Of a stretch of 64,000 nt of DNA, positions 20,756-33,000 are shown one piece after another (the stretch's first letter is position 1; each line of letters begins with the position of its first letter). A program made the position numbers and the translations under genes. The notes under the pieces were generated by a model, which was given only the letters and a program-made list of their open reading frames with translations, had not been told where the DNA came from and did no database searches. Source of the DNA: Datnioides undecimradiatus (taxonomy: Eukaryota; Chordata; Actinopteri; Lobotiformes; Datnioididae); contig WARS01000110.1 in NCBI GenBank assembly GCA_008933995.1, forward strand, positions 3,059,001 through 3,123,000, in the 5' to 3' direction.

Positions 20756-21474
20756 TGTAACCCAACTACTTGCGCGTGCCCGTCGCCTGGAAGCTCCTCT
20801 CCGCCCGCCCTGGGACTCTGCGTTGTGTGTAAAGTAGTACTGGCGTGCTAAGACGTGGTGCGGAAAGACATAGGCACTGGATGCAGGGGTTCAGGATTGC
20901 GGTCGAGACTGGGACAAACCTTGCCAACGCCACTACTTTATTGGCTCCAAACTCCTGTGCTCACATTATAGGTTACAAAGATGAATTAAGTTTTAGAAAA
21001 CATTTCATTTCATAAAAAATGACGTTAAATCTAACTGAGATACATCCCCAAAATAAAGACACTCAAATTGGCTACAGCGTAACACACAGCACAAATACAA
21101 AAAGAAAACCATTGCTGTGCGCCATTTTACTCACCATTTTACTGTGTCTCACACATGGCAAATTAGCAACCTTAACAGCCGATAACAGCTAACACCAAAC
21201 TGTAGCGCTGCCGTCTAAGACACCACATTTTGACTAAATAAATGTGTGGGTGGTTGTGGTTACGTGTAATTGTCCAAAATAAAATATATGTGTGGAGCGA
21301 CATTAAATGTGCTTACCTTACAGGTTACAAAGATGAATTAAGGCAAACATGGCACCCTACGTGAAGTACATAAACTGCTATGGTGTCCTGAGGGGGCAAA
21401 AAGACAAAAGTGCTTTTTAACTACAGCACAGAACAACAATGCCATCTAGTGGCGAACCTAGATACTGCCTTACA
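20756..21474 (-). repeat. Solo LTR, probably minus orientation
   Basis: 719 bp starting TGTAACCCAACT and ending CTGCCTTACA, flanked on both sides by TCAC (20752-20755 and 21475-21478), a 4-bp target duplication. On the minus strand an AATAAA lies near 20940, which supports minus orientation. The family is not recognised. Confidence 0.75.
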
Positions 21475-21716
21475 TCACCATAGATGAGACTTGTGATGCT
21501 AGGTGTAGAGTGAGGGAATGACCAAGTAGTGGGGCAATGCTCTTTCAACCCAATCTAGTGAGTAACTGTCCTGAGAGTTTAGAGCTATGTACAGCTTTAG
21601 TAGTAGGCAGTGCCCCCTCAGCAGCAGGATAACTCTTATCACTGTTATCTGTTTGGCTCAAGGACACATCACCTCCATTCTGGCAAACTCAAGTTCCTTG
21701 CAATCTGTGATAAATT

Positions 21717-21844
21717 TAGAAGTTACCTTATTAAGGACGGGTCTAGACCAAAACTCATTATTATTAATGAGACCACCATTACATCATCAACAACAACAAT
21801 AATAATAATAATAATAATGATAATAATAATAATAATAAAACTAA
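21717..21844. repeat. Teleost repeat fragment and (AAT)n microsatellite
   Basis: 21727-21765 (GGGTCTAGACCAAAACTCATTATTATTAAT) resembles the block after the TTTATATAGCGCC core at 5190-5220. It passes into CAACAACAATAATAAT... with two interruptions (about 21788-21838). Confidence 0.6.
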
Positions 21845-21939
21845 GTTTACAGAGTTCAGACAGAAATGGGAGACTCAACCTTTTGTGTCCTGCATTCTAA
21901 CCTTCTACCAGCTGTTAACAAATTACCTTTGGAACAATA

Positions 21940-22056
21940 TGAGCAGAGTCAGTGTACACCCTCTCACATGAGCAAAGAAGCTAACTTTTGGTCCTCTCAG
22001 TCTTTTGACCCAAACATTGCTGGCCAAGATATCCCAAGGTCTGGAGCTGGTTACAT
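21940..22056 (+). repeat. Second copy of the retrovirus-like LTR end
   Basis: Matches 19619-19717 in order and orientation (GCTAACTTT.GGTCCTCT, then AGGTCTG.AGCTGGTTACA). It is truncated and has no primer site behind it, so it may be the 3' LTR of the same relic. Confidence 0.5.
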
Positions 22057-22399
22057 AGGCAAGGTCAAAAACCAGTCTATTGGTCCGAACAGAGCAACCA
22101 AATCCAAATGTGTGCAGCCAGAAAACAAAGTCCATGAATCAGCCAGAAGTCCTTGAAAGCCAGAAATCAAAAAGCGCATGGAAAACAAGGAAGAACATGT
22201 GGAAAAACACAAGGAAATAGTACAGCTGGAGGGCACAGGAAAGATGATGACGCAACATATATGGACTCCAAGAGGAAGGCTAACAAGACACAGGTGAAAC
22301 AATGCACCAACCAAACACAAGAAATAAGCACACAGGGACACAAGAAATAAAACAAAAATAAAACAGGAAGGAACAAAATAACAGACCTAAGGCATGACA
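22057..22399 (-). repeat. Gypsy-type LTR fragment, minus strand
   Basis: On the minus strand it starts TGTCATGCCTTAGG at 22399 and contains TTCCTGTTTTATTTTTG and TTTCACCTGTGTCTTGTTAG, words shared with the other TGTCATG-type LTRs in this window. It is truncated at 22057. Confidence 0.55.
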
Positions 22400-23886
22400 T
22401 GAGTTCCACGATGTTTCTTCTTGTCACTATATGGTCTTATGTCATTATGTAAGAATCCAATCCAAGAATCCCAGTAACAATAATAATAATAAACCATTCA
22501 TATGTGCAGTAAAGATTTTATATACATCCATTTTCTGTTGGAGTCGCAATACATTAACGGACCACCAGAAAATGAAGAACACAATAAGGAGCATAATGTT
22601 TTGTCAGATGGACAAAAAAACTTCACATTTCTCTATTACAAATTTACAAAGTATAGATAAACTGAGAATTGGCAATGACAGTGCCATGGAGGTCACCTTA
22701 AAGCCTCCTTACATATTATAAACATTTATTATAAAATTATATATAAATCATGTTGGGTTATTAGATGTGCTGCCCCATAAAGCACAAATTAACTACAGCA
22801 AATACCCTGTTAATGAATATCCACTTTCAAAGGAAAAGGATGAAGGAATGGATCCATGCCAATCAGATCAAGGCAGCACCTCCCAGGTAAAGCTGAGGAT
22901 ATAATCAAACCAATGGTTAAATAAAGTGATTGTTAAGTATGCCAGCAATATTTGATCTGATAAACTGACTTTCATCTTTGACACTGCAAGCGTAAGCTGA
23001 TACACAACTGGTACACAGGTGCCAAGGAAAATAAACCATGGACAAGAAATGTTTTCTGGGTATTGGCAATGGACTTTTATAAGGCATTAAATTCACAGTA
23101 TAAAACAACAACCTCTTTATGGCTACTGGCTATACACTGCGACAACTGATCAAACACGAAGTCAAATCACATGCATGTGAGACAACATTTACATCTATAC
23201 TTGTAATAAAAACATGAGACAATTAAGGTTATGTTATACCCATACATAGCACATATTACATACATATTATAGATTGTTATTTGATGGATGGATTGAGGAG
23301 GCAGCATCTCTGCTGTGGGAATATTCTCCTCATCAATGCTGACTGAGAAATTGTCATTATGTTTAACTAGCAATGACAATCCCTAATTGAGTAACTATTA
23401 CAACTAAAACAGATTAATTCTTTATATTTGTGACGAGTTAAGCAACTGGATGAAGTGTTTAAACAATTTGTCACCAGAGTGAATTAAAGCCATGGAGTGT
23501 ACACTAGGATAACGAGTTGAGGATGTAAAGACCGCAACGTAAGGCCAGGAGAGGGAGAGAGAGAGTTTCCTTCAGTCCCATAAGCTACAGAGAAGAGGGT
23601 TGGGGGTGGGGTGAGGGGTGTTGGCTGAAGAGACGGGGAAGAGGAGCGATGAGGAGCAGGAGGTCTAGAGAGATAGAACGGGGGAAATAATAGGCGGTGA
23701 GGAGGAGAGAGAGCGGAGATTCACGCGGCACATCTCTTATCACAACATCCAAGGGACAGGGAACAGAAAACCTGCAGCCACGAAGGGACACTCATGACAT
23801 TTTTGGCTGCCACAGTGAATCAGCATGCCAGCGATCACCCACACCGACCAAGGGGTGTGAAGAGGGAAGAGCGGGAGGTTGTGGAC
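22400..23886 (+). other. 5' flank and presumed 5' UTR of mtnr1b
   Basis: No gene or clear transposon is visible from 22400 to about 23500. From 23500 the base composition turns purine-rich (GAGAGGGAGAGAGAGAG at about 23548-23566, and AGGAGGAGAGAGAGCGGAG at 23699-23717), leading into the first coding exon. No TATA box or transcript start can be assigned with confidence. The ATG at 23794 is in frame with the receptor but is not preferred as the start. Confidence 0.4.
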
Positions 23887-24073
23887 ATGCCGGAGGAGTC
23901 GCCGGTGAAGAACTGGACGGAACACGGGCCAGAGCCGAGCCAGGGGGCTGCGCGCCCTGCATGGGCAATCATGACGCTGGCCAGCGTGCTGATCTTCACC
24001 ACTGTGGTGGATGTCCTGGGAAACCTTCTTGTTATTGTGTCCGTGCTGAGGAACCGTAAACTACGAAATGCGG
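23887..24073 (+). CDS. mtnr1b: mtnr1b coding exon 1 (N-terminus and TM1)
   Basis: Encodes residues 1-62 and the first base of codon 63. The start at 23887 is chosen because its product begins like other Mel1b proteins, with the glycosylation site near residue 9, and because a G is at -3. An in-frame ATG at 23794 would add 31 residues without a receptor-like character. The donor is GCGG|GTAGGG at 24074. Confidence 0.9.
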
Positions 24074-27000
24074 GTAGGGCACTGAAAGCTATATACGTGT
24101 TGTATGTATACATATGCTGGCATGTGCTATGCGCAAGCAACAAAGAGAGAAAGACGAAGAAGAGCATTGAGCTCAGATTACTATTATACATGTGGGGTCT
24201 CGGTAGAAAAGACATCCAGAGGTGAGCAGTCCTTTATTACCTTTAGCAAATCAGGACAATCGAATAAGCCGTCAGTGTGTTAACAGTGGAGGTAATCTAG
24301 GTCCTGTTTGAAGCGACAGTAAAAAGGGTAACCACACAATATTAGAAGGTAAAATTAATCAATAATTAAAAAAATGTTTTTCACAATAGGCAGAGAACAA
24401 GTGAATTAATTAATTAATTTGATTTACACATTTGTATTGGTCCTGTGGTTTTATTTATTCACTGATTTACCAAATGCAATGTTTTTAACAGTCTGGCCCA
24501 TTCATAACTGTCTCACCAAACTTGACAGTCATATGGATCCATTTCCATCGCATCCATTGTTCGTAAGTGCAGTGTAGCAATACCTCCAGCAGGCTGCATG
24601 TTTTGCTTAATCCATGTGGTTGATTATGTATGTCATAGCTCAGGACATATAATATCCAGACCAGATTAATATAGTTTAGCCCTTTTAAATAGAGGTATAG
24701 TTATGTCTACATATACCAGTTGTCGCATGGTACCTTTTTTTTTACATGTTCTCTTTCTCTCAGCCCCATTTCTTGTCACTACCTATCCAGTTAAGGCTTT
24801 TTAGAAAGAAAAGGAGTTGACACACAATTATACAAAAGAAGTTGTGAAGTTGACTCTGATGAAATCTAGACTGAAGATCACTGATGATCTATCATTGTTT
24901 ATATTCGTTTAGTATCCCATCCTCTCACTACAAACCTTAGATATCTAAGCAATATTTCATGGCAATCTGCCAAGTAGTAGTTGTTTAAAAACTTTTTTCT
25001 GTATTGGACAGACAGAGCTATATCACTGTCATCAGGCAACTCTCAAAGTGGCCTAACCAGAAATGCTATATTAGATATGCTGCAGGAAGAGTCACATACC
25101 TCTTTTTTGTCCAAATCATTTGATTGTAAGAGCTTTGTGGCTGCTTGACAGAAATAACAGCAGATCCTGTATGTCTGCCCCACCCTCTCTGTGAGCAGTT
25201 AAATTGTCTGATTTATCTGTTGCCTCACTTGTTCAGATATTCCCTGTGAGGCAGAATACAGCACATATATGTGAACAATACACAGGACTTAGCAGTGAGA
25301 ACATGCTGCATATTTTTGTTTAGTTTAACATGTTTCAGATTTCTAATATCTTAGGACAGTTATCTGTAGTACCACATCCTTTGTCATCACAATGACATTG
25401 GCGTGTCCTTTATATTTTGTGTGTAGGTGGAAAGAAGTAAAGCACAGATATCATTCAGCAGCATTGAATTTGTATTTGTACTGCAACTTCCACGTTGTTA
25501 ACAGTTCATGACAGATGCCAGAGTTTTTTTAATCTTGGCAATGTAACAGAAATTCTATAAGCTTTATTTATAGACCTACAAAATGTATATAAATCCTTAA
25601 ATACAAATATCTTTTCTGGTCAGTGTGAGATACCTTTTTGCAGGGTATCCAGTTTGATTAAATTAGATTGTCTTAAACTCTAAACTTTGAACCTTATTCT
25701 TTGGAGTATGAAAGTTTGAAAATAAGATACAAAATTGCACCCATTAAAAGAGGTGTAAACAGTAGCGCACAAGTCACACCAGTTTGCTGTTTGTTTGATA
25801 TTTTCTCTGTAATTTTTGGGATGTGGATGAAAATAATTCATCTGTAACAAACCCTATACAAATCATGATTTATTTATTTTTTTTAAAAAAAAGCATTTTC
25901 AGAATTGGTTATGCTCATGCCATTGGCATTAGGTATGTATGAGAGGCAAAGCCCTGAGCTTATTAATGTGTGCTCTACTATGGCTTATTAATGTGTGTTC
26001 TGCTATGTATACTTACATAGACACAGTAGCTAGCTTATGACATACACTTAAGTCATGTACAGTATATTTCTTAATGGTTGTCAGTGGTCCACAGAATTTT
26101 GCTGAAATGAACTTTCAAACCAAACAGAAACATTCAAACTAATTTTGAGCAGAGAAGGCAGTTTTTATACACAACTTGTCTAGAATATCTTCTACTAACA
26201 TTTTGTGCCACTAAGAATCAATGTGATTGGATTATGTTTGCAGAACCAAAACAAAATCCTCTTTAAAGCAGTCACTCTTTGACATAATGTTTGCAATAAA
26301 ATTGTTGCCAGTTAACTGAGTTTAACCTGTTGGGGATCTGGCCAGTGCTTCAGGGCTATCATTATAGCAAGTGTACTTTTTTTCCCATGTGCCAGGCATT
26401 GTTTATGATGTCACTGGCAACTTGAGATGTAAGATTTCAAGTATGTAATCATGATATCTGCATATGAATGCAGAAAAAGTATCTGAGACTGCACTGATGT
26501 TGTGCAGATGAAAAAAAAAAACTGTTGCAGCTCTCTTTACCTCAGTCAAAAGCTTGGACACACCTTCTCATTCAATGGTTTTTCTTTATTTTTATTACTT
26601 TCTACATTGTAGATTCATACTGAAGACATCAAAACTATGAAGGACCACCCATGGAATTATGTCATAAACAAAAAAGTGTTAAACCAACCAGAAGAAGTTT
26701 TATTTTGTAGATTCTTCGAAGTAGCCACCTTTTGCTTTGATGACAGCTTTGCACACTCTTGGCATTCTCTCGGTCAGCTTCATGAGGTCTGGAATGGTTT
26801 TCCATTAACATGTGAGCCTTGTCAAGAGTTAATCTGTGGAATTTCTTGCCTTCTTAATGTGGTTGAGACCATCAGTTGTGTTGTGCAGAAGTAGTACACA
26901 GTTAATAGCCCAACTGACTACTGTTATAAACCATATTATGGCAAGAACCACTCAACTAAGTAAAGACAAACGACAGTGTTGTGAACCGGCTCGCTGAAGG

Positions 27001-30000
27001 CAGTGGCCGCAACATAAGTTTCATTTGAAAGCAATTTTAATAAAAATAAGCAATAAACAAGCTAGTTCTTATAATTAACAGAAAAGGGTGACCTTAGGGT
27101 GAACCTAGGACTAACCAAAAGAAAAGGAGAAAATAAAACCTCACTTTCCTCTTTAAGTCAGTATAACAAGAACCAAAAATACAAAGGGAACAGCACCCCT
27201 GAACCTAATGTGTCTGGTTACAACTGTCTTACCTACTGTGCTAGGTGTAATCAGTGGGTTAGTCTAAAAGCCTGGCCCAGTTCCCGCACTGTCTAGTATC
27301 TCTTTTATATCAAAGTCTCCTCAAAGGTTACAGCCTACAGACACATTCACAGCAGCCCTCCCCCTTTAACTGGCAGGTGAAACAGTCTTATAGTCCTTCC
27401 TCAGCAGACCAGCTGGAGTTGATTGCAACTGCTTCTTTCTGGTTGGCCAGACGGGACTTCTTTTCCACGCACCAATCCAGGTTCAGGTAGCACCGATGTG
27501 GAGAGATCCAATCAGAACTGTGGAAGTACAGGAAGTTCATCAGCGTTACTAGCCTCAGAAACTACAAATTAACAGCACCTCAGTTAGAGCCCGCATAAAT
27601 GCTTCACAGAGTTCAAGTAGCAGACACATGTCGACATCAGCTGTTAAGAGGAGGCTGCGTGAATCAGGCCTTTATGGTCAAATAGCTGCAGAGAAATCAC
27701 TACTGAGGAATAACAACAAGAAAAAGAGAATTGTTTGGGCCGAGAAACACAAGGAATGGACATTAGACCAGTGGAAACCTGTACTTTAGTCTGATGAGTC
27801 CAAATTTGAGATTTTTGGTTACACCCGCGATGTCTTTGTGAGACACAGAAAAGGTGAGCGGATGGTTTCTACATGTGTGGTTGAGATGGTTTAGGATGAG
27901 TTGGACCGCAGAGTGAAGGCAAAACAGCCAACAAGTGCTCAGCACCTATGGGAACTCCTTCAAGACTGTTGCAAAAACATTTCAGGTGACTACCTCACGA
28001 AGCTGACTGAGAGAATGCCAAGAGTGTGCAAAGCTGTAAACAAAGCAAAAGGTGGCTATTTTGAAGAATCTACAACATAAAACATATTTTGGTTGCTTTA
28101 ACACTTTTTCGTTTACTACATAATTCCATATGTGTTCCTTCATAGTTTTGATGTCTTCAGTATGAATCTACAATGTAGAAAGTAATGAAAATAAAGAAAA
28201 ACCATCAAATGAGAAGGTGTGTCCAATCTTTTGACTGGCACTGTACATGAAAGCATGACCCATCAAATCCCCCTGTGCTCAAGGTAACCAATCAGTGGAG
28301 AGTGAAGTGCTCTTTCATATGGCAGTACAGTACCAAATAGCACAGAAATCCCACAGCTACTGAAAATAGCTAATTAGAGAGCAGTACAGAGAGAGAGGGA
28401 GATGAAGAGACAGAGAGAGAGAAAGAGCGGGAGGGGACTCCTTAGGCAGGTAAGAGTTCTTTGTTACACATTATCTACAGGAAAAAAAATCTGCACTGAT
28501 CACTCTCCCCGTCTCTCTTTACCTCATCCTCTCTCTCTGGATACCACCTCTGTTTCTGTCTGCATCTCTCTCAGCCACTTGTCTTCTACTCCTTTTTAAA
28601 TTATTATTATCACTATTATTATAGCATTATTACCACAACTATTGTCATTACTGTAACTTGATCTAACTTTATTGCTCTTTAAAACTTGCACTGTCCTGCT
28701 GTGTGTTCTCTCTCTTTCACCCTCCCTCTCCCCTCAAGCAGTCAAATGGTCAGATGGCCACTAACATACAGCTAGGCTCTGCTCAAGGCCTCTGCCTGAG
28801 AAGAAAGTTTTTTTCTTGCTTTTGTTCTTAAGTGCTCACAGTGGAACTGGTTAAGTGTAATTAATGTGAGTATGGTTAGGACCTGATCTATATAAAAGAG
28901 ATAACTTTGTCATGATTTGATGTATATAAAAATAAACTGCAGTATTGAGCATTTTTCCCTTTTAGAGGTGAAAATAGAAATTAAAATAGAGAGTAAATGG
29001 AAAATTCATTGTATGCACTAAGCCAAAATTGTGTGGACACCCAAAGTAATTTAACAATACCATTCTAAAAACATTAGCATTAATGTACTGCTAAAACAGC
29101 CTCCACTCTTCTTATTCCAAGCTTTCTATCAGATGTTGATATTCACCTGCTGGAGAGATTTTCCCATTCGGACACAAAAGCATTTGTGAGGTCCAACATT
29201 CTTTCCCTTTTTATTTGAAAGTCTTTCTTTTGCCACTGTTATTCTTTTTTCCCCCACATGTTTTGATTTATGGCTTTGCCGATTGTCAGTTATTTTTAAT
29301 CCCTATAATAATGCCTCCTGTCTCTGTGTCATCCTTCCTTAATGGATTTTCTCTCTGCCTAAGTATATCGTGTATTTCTCACCTTGTCCTTGTATCTTCG
29401 TCTCTCTTATGTACTGGAGAGGTCGTTGTCCACTTTCTTTAATTCGTTCTTAATTACACAAGGTCTGTGCCAACGCTGTTCAGATTTTTACCACTGATAA
29501 GAGTTGTTATATCTTGCTGGAACTAGCCTGTCTTCCTCAAACATCATACATTTATAGTAGTCCATCATAATTTCTGTTTTAAAGGTAAACTCTACAATCA
29601 AATTACACAGAAACATATTGTATGCGCCCAGGAAATAAAATACAATCTGCTAATAAAAAAAGCAAACCATAAGACTATTTATGTTGTAACTAAATGACAG
29701 TGTATCAATACACAATTACTGTGAATTTTATGCAATAAATGTATAAGAAGATTCGGGTGAAATCACTATACACACTATTGCTATGACCCAGAAACTGACA
29801 GCAAACAGCGGGAGGAAACCGTTGAAAAGAATAAAGAAATAAAACACAACCACGGTCTCCTCTGGTCTTCTGGGGCTGGGACAGAATATAGGCATTTGTG
29901 TTGGCAACATCGCAACACACCACAAGCTTACCGCTGGAAACAGCAAACTTCACCTAGCGGGGTGAACGCCCCCTCTCAGTGGTTTCACTCAGAGTAGGAC

Positions 30001-33000
30001 AGCCTATGTAAATCACTCCTGTCATTACATAACGACAGGCGCTGAATCTGAATGGCCTGTAGGACCCCCATTTTACCAGTGGGTGGGTGGTAGAGACAAT
30101 GCAGGACTTATTTGCCTTCCTCATTCTCTGAGTTGGTAGGCTGATGGGGGGGACTAGTTTAAATATGTATAGGAAAGTGACAAGATCAGTTCTTGAACCC
30201 AATTGCACGACTCGTACTCAAAGGCAGGTTCAAAAGGATTTATTTACAAAGTACAACGAAAAATCACTCAAGATGAGGAAATACAACAAAGTAACAAATT
30301 AACTTAAATGGCAAAAACTCAAGCTGAAAAAACGCTGAGGCAAAAAACAGAAAATCACTCTAATCGGGGAAAAAACAGAAACCAAAAGCCACAAGGGCAT
30401 ATAACAAAAAAATCACTCGATGACGAGGCAAGAACAAAAGGCAACCAAAGTTACAAACAAAATCTCACAAACGAACTTGAATTCTTGACAGAGCAGGGAT
30501 ACTTAAACAGGTCAGGACGCTGGTTCTCGGTACAAACAGACACGACGAACTGGCAGGAGACGGGGGAGACACAGACCTTTATACACAAGAGGAAATGGGG
30601 AACAGGTGGAAACAATCAGGGTGGGGAAGACAATCAGACAGGCGGGAAACACGAGAGGAAAGTTAGATCTTTCAAAATAAAACGGGAAGTCACAAGACAT
30701 GACAGAAACCAAAGCAAACAAACTTGACTAAAATATTACGCCATGACAGTACCCCCTGTCCTAGGGACGGCTCCCGACGGCCCAGGAATCTGAGGGTGCG
30801 ATTGATAAAACTCAGTGATGAGACCTGGGTCCATAATAAAGCTGGCCGGGACCCAAGACCATTCTTCCGGATCATATCCCTCCCAGTCTACTAGAAACTG
30901 TCTGCCCCGGCCCCTGTTACATACGGCCAATAATTTCCATACCGAATATACTGGACCCCTGTCCACCACCCGGGGGGGGGCGCTTGACTGCTGGAACCAT
31001 CTGACTTTCCTTCACAGGTTTTATGCGACTCACATGAAAAGTCGGATGTACTCTCAGGGACCGAGGCAGACGCAACCAGACAACGGAGGGGCCGATGACC
31101 TTGGAAATTGGGAACGGCCCCATGAATCGTGGCGCCAGCTTTTTGGACTCAACGCGAAGAAGAAGATCCTGGGTCGACAGCCACGCCTTCTGGTCGGGCT
31201 GGTAGTTGGAGCTGGGCGACACCTGCAGTCGGCCACTTTCTTCATCCGGGCCGCGCCACGAATAAGCATCCGGCACGCGGCCGCCCAGATGCGGCGACAC
31301 CGTCGGACCATGGCACGGGCAGATGGTACCGAGATCTCTCCTTCCAAGTCCGGGAACAAAGGTGGCTGGTATCCAAACACACATTGAAATGGAGACATCC
31401 CCGTGGCTGAAGTGGGAAGAGAGTTATGGGCGAACTCCACCCAGGCCAGGTTTTTACTCCAGGAAGCCGGGTTCTGCGACACCAAACACCGTAGGCAAGT
31501 CTCTAACTCCTGGTTGAGACGCTCGGCTTGAGCATTAGATTCCGGGTGATATCCCGATGACAGGCTCACAGTGGCGCCAATAAGCTTACAGAACTCCCTC
31601 CAGAAATGCGACACAAACTGGGGACCCCTGTCTGACACAAAATCCTTAGGAAAACCATGAATACAGAAAATATTAGTCATCATTGTTTCCCGTACTTCAC
31701 AGACCATGGCTGGCCACCAGAACCGTTGGGATATGACCCACACGGTTCGCTTGACTCCGGGATGACAGGTAAGGAGTGAGGTATGAGCCCAGTGGATAAC
31801 CTGAGGACGCAGAGCCACTGGAACAAATAAGCAGTTCCTTGGGCTCTAGGTGGTGGGCTCACTCCATTTGCTCGCTGTACCTCAGACTCTATCTGCCAGG
31901 AGACTGCTCCTACCACACGGTCAGGTGGTAGGATGGACTCCGGCTCCTTGGCCAGGCGGTTCAGGGTCGAACAGACGGGACAGAGCGTCTGGCTTCCCAT
32001 TCTGTCACCCCGGTCTGTAAGACATAACAAAGTTGAAACGGTTAAGAAAAAGTGACCATCTTGCCTGGCGAGAATTAAGCCTTTTAGCCTTCCGAATATA
32101 TTCAAGGTTTTTGTGGTCTGTCAAAACTACAAAAGGATGCTGCGCCCCCTCTAGCCAATGACGCCATTCCTCCAAAGCCATCTTTACTGCTAGTAGCTCT
32201 CTATTGCCAATATCATAATTTCGCTCAGCTGAAGATAGTTTGCGAGAGAGGAACACGCACGGGTGAAGCTTATCATCCTTCTCTGCTCGCTGCGAAAGAA
32301 TCGCCCCCACCCCTTCACTGGAAGCATCCACTTCCACGACGAATTGCCGGTTGGGATCTGGAAGCACCAATATGGGGGCTGAGGTGAAACGCAGCTTTAA
32401 TTGCGTAAATGCTGCCGCGGCTTCAGGTGACCACTGGCGTTTTAGGTGAAGTTAAAGCGGTGAGAGGGGCAGCTGTGGCGCTGAAGTTCCTGATGAACCA
32501 TCTGTAGAAGTTAGCAAATCCTAAGAATTGCTGAACCTTCTTACAGCTATCCGGGACCGGCCACTGAGCCACAGCACTGACTTTTGCCGGATCCATCTGA
32601 ATCTTCCCGGGGGCTATGATAAAGCCCAGGAAAGATACAGAGTCGGCGTGAAACTCGCTCTTTTCCGCCTTGATGTATAACTGAAAATCTCGGAGAACAT
32701 CGTTAATCATGCCCTGGAAAACTGCCGGGGCGTTATTGAGACCAAAAGGCATTACTAGGTATTTGTAATGTCCACTAGGCATGTTAAAACCTGTTTTCCC
32801 ATTTGGCCCCCTCCCAAATGCGCACCAGATGATAAGCGTTACGGAGATCTAGTTTGGTAAATATCTTTGCTTGTTGTAACTGATCAAATGCCTCCGACAT
32901 CAAAGGGAGAGGATACCGGTTCTTAATTGTGATTTCATTGAGAGGACTGAAATCTATGCACGGGCGCAACAAACCATCTTTTTTCCCCACAAAAAAGAAA

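Noticed and set aside
23794-23886. Upstream in-frame ATG for mtnr1b (adds 31 residues)
   Set aside because: The extra residues are basic and acidic without signal or membrane character, and the product from 23887 starts like known Mel1b proteins.
30308-30727. 139-codon plus-strand frame
   Set aside because: Lies within the LTR of the minus-strand chromovirus.
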